Assembly: GCA_002317305.1 (NCBI GenBank)
Contig: DCIZ01000085.1
Span: 1-8,376, forward strand
Length of the DNA stretch: 8,376 bases
Direction of reading: 5' to 3'
Source: Campylobacter sp. UBA1713
GTDB lineage: Bacteria; Campylobacterota; Campylobacteria; Campylobacterales; Campylobacteraceae
Shown here: one piece after another, positions 5,293 to 8,376 of the stretch
Position numbering within the stretch: position 1 is the stretch's first letter
Layout: each line of letters starts with the position of its first letter
The notes under the pieces: model-generated
Told to the model about the DNA's origin: nothing
Database searches by the model: none
Seen by the model: only the letters and a program-made list of their open reading frames with translations
Position numbers and translations under genes: made by a program

Positions 5293-6069
5293 GGCTCAAG
5301 AGACTTTAAGCGGGTTCTCTCTCACCAGTTTTAACAGCGTTTTATACAAATTTTCTTTGTGATTGAATCTAAATTCACACTCTTTCAGATGAAGCAGAAA
5401 ATGCTCTTTTCTGATGCCTTTAAATTTGCTTAAACGTAGTTTGCAATACGCCCAAAAGTTCTCAATGCCGTTGATGTGATTTCGCCCATTTGCGAACTCA
5501 TTTTTGCTGTGTTTTACCCTGTGATGAGCCAGTGCGCCGTAGTCCACAAGCCCATCGTAAGCTTTCCAAGAATCGCTCTGATAAACAGAGCCTTCAACAT
5601 CGCTAAACGCCGAAATAATAGGCATTAGCTCCTTTCGAGGAACTTCGTTTGATGAGCAGTTTTTTACGACTTGCGTATAAATGTTTCCGTCCCGTTTTAA
5701 CATGCCAAACAGAGCGAAGCGGCGTTCCTTGAAAAACTATCGTCTTTTTGCCAGCTCCACGACCGCGTTTGTCACGCACACGCCCGGCTCCGAAAAAGCT
5801 TTCGTCTATCTTGATTTCGCCAATGAGCTTTGAGATTTTTCGCATTCGCAAGCCATCAAAATTCGAAGTTGCTTACAAAATTTATTTGCAGTTTTTTGTG
5901 AAATTTTGCAAATTTCAGCGATTTTTACCGCCTCGATATCAAGACAAAAATACCGTAAAAATTCCCTAAATTTCTTCTTACGAAATTCGGCAGCGAATGA
6001 TATACTTATTTTTCATAGGTAGAATCATACTTTAAAAGCATTTAAATTTTGCTTAAAGTCTCTTGAGCC
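5293..6069 (-). mobile_element. IS1595-family insertion sequence, transposase degraded
   Basis: The ends are perfect 19-bp inverted repeats: GGCTCAAGAGACTTTAAGC at 5293-5311 and its complement at 6051-6069. They enclose a 777-bp element, a normal size for the small IS1595/IS1016-like group. It holds one minus-strand transposase gene whose stop codon lies inside the terminal repeat. The flanks (AAATTCTA and TTTTTTAT) do not form the 8-bp target duplication expected of the family. Possible reasons are a deletion next to one end or recombination with another copy. A fragment of a sister copy is at 7824-7959. Confidence 0.88.
5296..6016 (-). pseudogene. IS1595-family transposase, three frame-breaking lesions
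   Basis: Stitching the frames gives a continuous DDE-type transposase: MKNKYIIRCRISKKKFREF..., DESFFGAGRVRDKRGRGAGKK, TIVFGMLKRDGNIYTQVV, SDSWKAYDGLVDYG, NEFANGRNHINGIENFW, and FLLHLKECEFRFNHKENLYK up to ENPLKVS. The likely catalytic residues are D in IDESFF, D in SDSWKAY and E in NGIENFW, all kept. I read three lesions. One extra T (A5980 on the plus strand) breaks the N-terminal part. One A is missing from the A-run at 5836-5840. A 25-nt insertion at 5707-5731 splits TIVF from GMLK. The start ATG is at 6014-6016. Two of the resulting pieces are open on their own but cannot make a working enzyme. Confidence 0.85.
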
Positions 6070-6082
6070 TTTTTTATTTCCA

Positions 6083-6132
6083 AATGAGTGAAGCAGTAGA
6101 AACATCGCCTAACGCCGGCATGTTCACTCATT
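6083..6132. repeat. 50-bp palindromic unit between IS and methyltransferase
   Basis: AATGAGTGAA (6083-6092) and TTCACTCATT (6123-6132) are perfect 10-bp complements around a 30-nt centre containing CGCCTAACGCCGGC. It lies between the end of the methyltransferase gene and the IS end. On the minus strand it is the first thing transcribed past the methyltransferase stop. The core CGTTAGGCGA also occurs in palindromic unit B near 1159, which hints at a common repeat type. No T-run follows, so it is not a classical terminator. Confidence 0.5.
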
Positions 6133-6138
6133 ATAAAC

Positions 6139-7140
6139 CTAATTTTTCTGCAAAAAGTGTAAAAATTCAGTAGTATTTGCCTCTTTACATTTTCGATTTG
6201 AATCGGCTTTAAAACGCCTGTGTGGAGTGCTAAAAATTTCATATTTACCGAATTTTTCCATGATTTTTTTAATTTTTTCTTGAGACAAAATACCATCATC
6301 ATTATAACTTAAAAAAATCTGTGCAAAATCAGCCTTATCTATCAAATACTCTAGCTCATCAGCAACATGTTTCTTGCTGCACCAAAGAGATGAATTATAC
6401 TCTCTAAGTCCAGTTTTACCTCTCGGAGTAAAATCATCGTAAAGTGCTATTGTATTGAGAACATGATAATTTGAACCATATTGTCTATTATTATATGGCG
6501 GGTCAATATACAATATATCACCTTGAATGTTAGTAATCAGCTCATTTGCATTTTTCTGAAAAACTTCATGTTTGCATTGTGAAATCTCAAATTTAGCTGG
6601 CTCCAAAATAAATTTGTTTGTAGCAGTCTTTTTAAAATTTTTCAAAAATGAAGCATATACACTTGCTGTATTTGCTACTCTGTCAGCACTCTCCAAAAGA
6701 GAAGCAAGAATAAAATAATACTGATGCAAATTTAATTTTTCTTCATCTTTTAGTTTTTTAATTTTCATACGAATCGCATCTATCTTTTGTGCATTAAACT
6801 CAGTAAAATAACGTCTATTTTCAGTTCCGCTTGGCGAGTAAAATTGACAAATCTTACCGCTAACCAACGGTGTTAAACGCTCGTCATTTAGCTCATCAAA
6901 AAGACTTGACAACTCCGATAAGTCGAAAGAATTTACGATATAGTTTTGAGCTAAAACAAAACTATAAAACTCTTGATCATTTGCAATAATTTTTTTCGTT
7001 TGTTTTTTAAAGTGTCTTCCTACTGCACTAGTCCCAGCAAAAAGATCGCAAAAAACTTTATCTTGCAAATTTGGATTTTTTGCCATAATTTTCTCTTGCA
7101 AAAAATCCAAAAGCGATTTTTTTGAACCTATGTAGTTCAA
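6139..7140 (-). CDS. D12-class adenine-specific DNA methyltransferase
   Basis: The enzyme transfers a methyl group from S-adenosylmethionine to N6 of adenine in a short DNA site. The 333-residue product shows alpha-group motif order: the N-terminal MNYIGSK (1-7, motif X), the SAM-binding DLFAGTSAVG (32-41, where the usual FAGTG is FAGTS), acidic ND (54-55) and catalytic DPPYNNRQYGSNYHVLNT (213-230, motif IV). The start and the NNRQYGSNYHVLNT block recall the M.NlaIII/M.HpyI group, which methylates CATG; that target is an inference. The start codon is TTG at 7138-7140. It overlaps the stop of the upstream gene (TTGA), and AAGGA lies 6 nt before it, so translational coupling is likely. It is the last gene of a three-gene operon and AT-richer than dut, gpmI and argF, suggesting transfer. 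Confidence 0.9.
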   Translation of the reverse strand: MNYIGSKKSLLDFLQEKIMAKNPNLQDKVFCDLFAGTSAVGRHFKKQTKKIIANDQEFYSFVLAQNYIVNSFDLSELSSLFDELNDERLTPLVSGKICQFYSPSGTENRRYFTEFNAQKIDAIRMKIKKLKDEEKLNLHQYYFILASLLESADRVANTASVYASFLKNFKKTATNKFILEPAKFEISQCKHEVFQKNANELITNIQGDILYIDPPYNNRQYGSNYHVLNTIALYDDFTPRGKTGLREYNSSLWCSKKHVADELEYLIDKADFAQIFLSYNDDGILSQEKIKKIMEKFGKYEIFSTPHRRFKADSNRKCKEANTTEFLHFLQKN

Positions 7141-7439
7141 GTTTTATCCTTTTTTTTTAATCCATCTAGTTTTATAGATATAAGACTGCCCAAACCACTA
7201 GCGTTATTATCCCCTTGCCTTTGTTCTCTTGTTTTAATTACGCCTCGTTCATATGTTTTAATCAAATAATATTCAGATCCAAGCCCCTTACCCCTATCTG
7301 CCGACCAAGCATGTCCATTGGTACAAGACCCAATATCAATAGATTGATCTTTATAAAAAGTTTCAATCTTAATATCATCAGAATAACCGTCACTATCTGT
7401 TTGTGCGTATTCAACAAACTTTTCTGCAATACTATCCAT
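7137..7439 (-). CDS. Small protein paired with the methyltransferase (paralogue B)
   Basis: I do not recognise this 100-residue protein with certainty. It is a clear paralogue of the gene upstream. Shared positions include YA..D..GYS (11-20), NG..WS (41-46), GKG.LG.EYYLIK.Y (50-63), EQRQ (72-75) and the ending G.L.SI.LDGL (84-94). It lacks a signal peptide, membrane segment, HNH or PD-(D/E)XK motif, and helix-turn-helix. From memory the pattern resembles the N-terminal part of the NlaIII/IceA1 endonuclease, which would suit its place before an M.NlaIII-like gene. AAGGAG lies 6 nt before the ATG. A nine-A run near the 3' end could vary the last residues. The stop overlaps the methyltransferase start. 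Confidence 0.75.
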   Translation of the reverse strand: MDSIAEKFVEYAQTDSDGYSDDIKIETFYKDQSIDIGSCTNGHAWSADRGKGLGSEYYLIKTYERGVIKTREQRQGDNNASGLGSLISIKLDGLKKKDKT

Positions 7440-7481
7440 ATTATTCTCCTTAATTAAATTTAAAAACTAAATTTGCATAAC

Positions 7482-7787
7482 TTAAGCTTTATTATTTATT
7501 TTTAATCCATTTAATTGTATAGCAACAAGTTGCCCAAAACTACGTTTATAATCTTTTTGTTTTTGCTCTTTTGTGTCGATGGTGGCTCCATTTGCATATC
7601 TTTTTATAAGATAATATTTTTCACCCAATCTGCCCTTTCCTTCGCCTGACCATTCGTTTCCATTACTATTGTCAGATGCATGAATGCTTGACGGACAATC
7701 ATCACTAGTCAAAGATTTCTCTGCCGAATATCCATTTTCATCTGGTTTTGCATAATCTATAAAATATTGCACTTTATTAGATGCCAT
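7482..7787 (-). CDS. Small protein, first gene of the operon (paralogue A)
   Basis: This 101-residue soluble protein is homologous along its whole length to the next gene in the operon. The strongest blocks are YAKPDENGYS (12-21), NGNEWS (42-47), GKGRLGEKYYLIKRY (50-64), T.EQKQKD (72-79) and GQLVAIQLNGL (85-95). The spacing AKP-x-E-x-G-x-S, NG-x-x-W, LG-x-KY, AI-x-LNG is what recalls the NlaIII/IceA1 endonuclease N-terminus; this is a remembered likeness, not a search result. No nuclease motif is present. AAGGA lies 7 nt before the ATG and 42 nt separate it from gene B. The tandem duplication with marked divergence suggests the two copies have different partners or sites, or form a heterodimer. 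Confidence 0.75.
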   Translation of the reverse strand: MASNKVQYFIDYAKPDENGYSAEKSLTSDDCPSSIHASDNSNGNEWSGEGKGRLGEKYYLIKRYANGATIDTKEQKQKDYKRSFGQLVAIQLNGLKINNKA

Positions 7788-7823
7788 AATCTATCCTTTA
7801 AAAATCAAATTTAGCGAGCTCCA

Positions 7824-7959
7824 TCACCAGTTTTAACAGCGTTTTATACAAATTTTCTTTGTGATTGAACCAAAAATTCACACTCTTTTAGATGCAAAAG
7901 AAAATGCTCTTTTCTGACGCCTTTAAATTTGCTTAAACATAGTTTACAATACGCCCAAA
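7824..7959 (-). pseudogene. Remnant of a second IS1595-family transposase
   Basis: These 136 bp align with 5322-5456 of the first copy with roughly ten mismatches and one inserted base. The translated piece reads WAYCKLCLSKFKGVRKEHFLLHLKECEF. The extra base then shifts the frame from FNHKENLYKTLLKLV. Neither inverted end survives. It lies in the same orientation as the larger copy, immediately upstream of the three-gene operon, so the operon is bracketed by two related sequences in direct orientation. Confidence 0.88.
7843..7848 (-). promoter_or_regulatory. Possible operon promoter inside the IS remnant
   Basis: The minus strand reads TTTG-TATAAA-ACGC about 56 nt before the ATG of the first operon gene. 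It is the best -10-like hexamer close upstream and falls inside the former transposase coding sequence. If real, the IS remnant supplies the promoter. Other AT-rich hexamers nearer the gene (TAAATT) cannot be excluded. Confidence 0.3.
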
Positions 7960-8114
7960 CAAGCGATATGAAAACAAATTTTATTTTAGCAAATAATATA
8001 TAAATTTAGGCTTAAAAAATAAAACAATAACAAAAAACAGATAGAACAGAATGAAAAAAAATAAAAACTAAAAAATAATAAAACAAGAAAAATTAAAAAA
8101 GCAAAAAAAAGAAA
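7960..8114. other. AT-rich gene-free stretch downstream of tRNA-Ile
   Basis: I see no gene or conserved repeat here. On the minus strand the sequence just after the tRNA is very T-rich (several runs of six to eight T), which may be enough to end transcription without a strong hairpin. No 23S rRNA start follows the tRNA-Ile, so this is not the usual rRNA-operon spacer. Confidence 0.5.
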
Positions 8115-8191
8115 TGGTGGGTCTAACAAGACTTGAACTTGTGACCTCACCCTTATCAGGGGTGCACTCTAACCAGCTGAGCTATAGACCC
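8115..8191 (-). tRNA. tRNA-Ile (GAT)
   Basis: The 77-nt cloverleaf has an acceptor GGGTCTA/TAGACCC with all seven pairs, a D arm GCTCAGCTGGTTAGAGT, an anticodon stem CACCC/GGGTG with loop CTGATAA (anticodon GAT), a T arm ACAAG-TTCAAGT-CTTGT, then A and an encoded CCA. In most bacteria this isoacceptor sits in the 16S-23S spacer. Here no rRNA is seen on either side within the window, so it is at least separated from 23S by the island. Confidence 0.96.
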
Positions 8192-8376
8192 ATTTCAAAA
8201 ACATTTAAAAAAGAAAAAGTTTTAAAAAACTCTATATCAAAAGATTTTAATTTAAAACATTAACAAATTTAAATTTAAACAAAACCATAAATTTAAACTT
8301 TCAAATTTAAACCACATAAACCGCTTAAACCTAAACTAAAAAACCAAAAACCTAAACCTACAACATTCAAACTACA
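8192..8376. other. Strand-biased AT-rich tract with AAATTTAAAC-type words
   Basis: The plus strand is almost entirely A, C and T, with repeated words such as AAATTTAAA and TAAACCTAAAC; G is nearly absent after 8240. No gene is seen. It may be a degenerate short repeat or the far upstream region of tRNA-Ile. Confidence 0.4.
8231..8236 (-). promoter_or_regulatory. Possible -10 box for tRNA-Ile
   Basis: The minus strand reads TTTTGA-TATAGA-GTTTT, a -10-like hexamer 40 nt before the mature tRNA 5' end. There is no obvious -35 box. If tRNA-Ile has its own promoter, this is the best candidate; it could instead be cotranscribed from outside the window. Confidence 0.35.

Noticed and set aside
5285..6077. 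8-bp target duplication around the insertion sequence
   Set aside because: The flanking octamers AAATTCTA and TTTTTTAT do not match.
6042..6302. Minus-strand open frame ending in the insertion-sequence end
   Set aside because: It overlaps the 3' part of the methyltransferase in another frame and then reads through the palindrome and the IS inverted repeat.
7150..7158. Nine-A run as a switch fusing paralogue B to the methyltransferase
   Set aside because: The methyltransferase frame has a TAA just upstream of its TTG start, so slippage cannot create a fusion. Only the last residues of paralogue B would change.
7215..7457. Plus-strand open frame over paralogue B
   Set aside because: It is antisense to a gene with a strong SD, a paralogue and operon context.

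Overview
The window looks like a Campylobacter chromosome. The evidence is the style of its dUTPase, gpmI and argF, the frequent CAAATTT-type words, and Shine-Dalgarno (SD) and -10 signals of the usual epsilonproteobacterial form. The three housekeeping genes are moderately GC-rich, which fits the higher-GC, often oral Campylobacter species better than C. jejuni. The species cannot be fixed from the sequence alone. Every gene read with confidence, including both tRNAs, is on the minus strand.

Positions 1-4700 hold dut (dimeric dUTPase), gpmI (cofactor-independent phosphoglycerate mutase) and argF (ornithine carbamoyltransferase). They look like independent transcription units. They are separated by unusually long spacers (about 0.66 kb and 0.8 kb) filled with repeats: a family of imperfect palindromes bounded by CGCCGTCATTCTGAG and its complement, degenerate 7-nt tandem repeats, and a 21-bp perfect hairpin element with a second, cut-off copy at the left edge of the window. 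The repeats left and right of gpmI are partly inverted copies of each other. One heptad array runs into the 3' end of dut and supplies its last codons and stop.

Positions 4900-8191 form a tRNA-bounded accessory island, with tRNA-Phe(GAA) on one side and tRNA-Ile(GAT) on the other. From left to right it holds a 92-bp element with 16-bp inverted ends; a promoter, structured leader and start codon of a gene cut off after four codons; an IS1595-type insertion sequence with perfect 19-bp inverted ends but a transposase broken by three lesions; a minus-strand operon of three genes; and a 136-bp remnant of a second copy of the same transposase. The operon runs from two paralogous ~100-residue proteins into a D12-class adenine DNA methyltransferase, with a TTGA stop/start overlap at the last junction.

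The most interesting part is this operon. The methyltransferase resembles the M.NlaIII/M.HpyI (CATG) group. The place where a partner endonuclease would be expected holds two duplicated small proteins. Their residue pattern recalls, from memory, the N-terminal part of the NlaIII/IceA1 endonuclease, without the nuclease domain. No complete nuclease gene is visible in the window. This may be a degenerate, regulatory or split restriction-modification system carried between two IS1595 copies.
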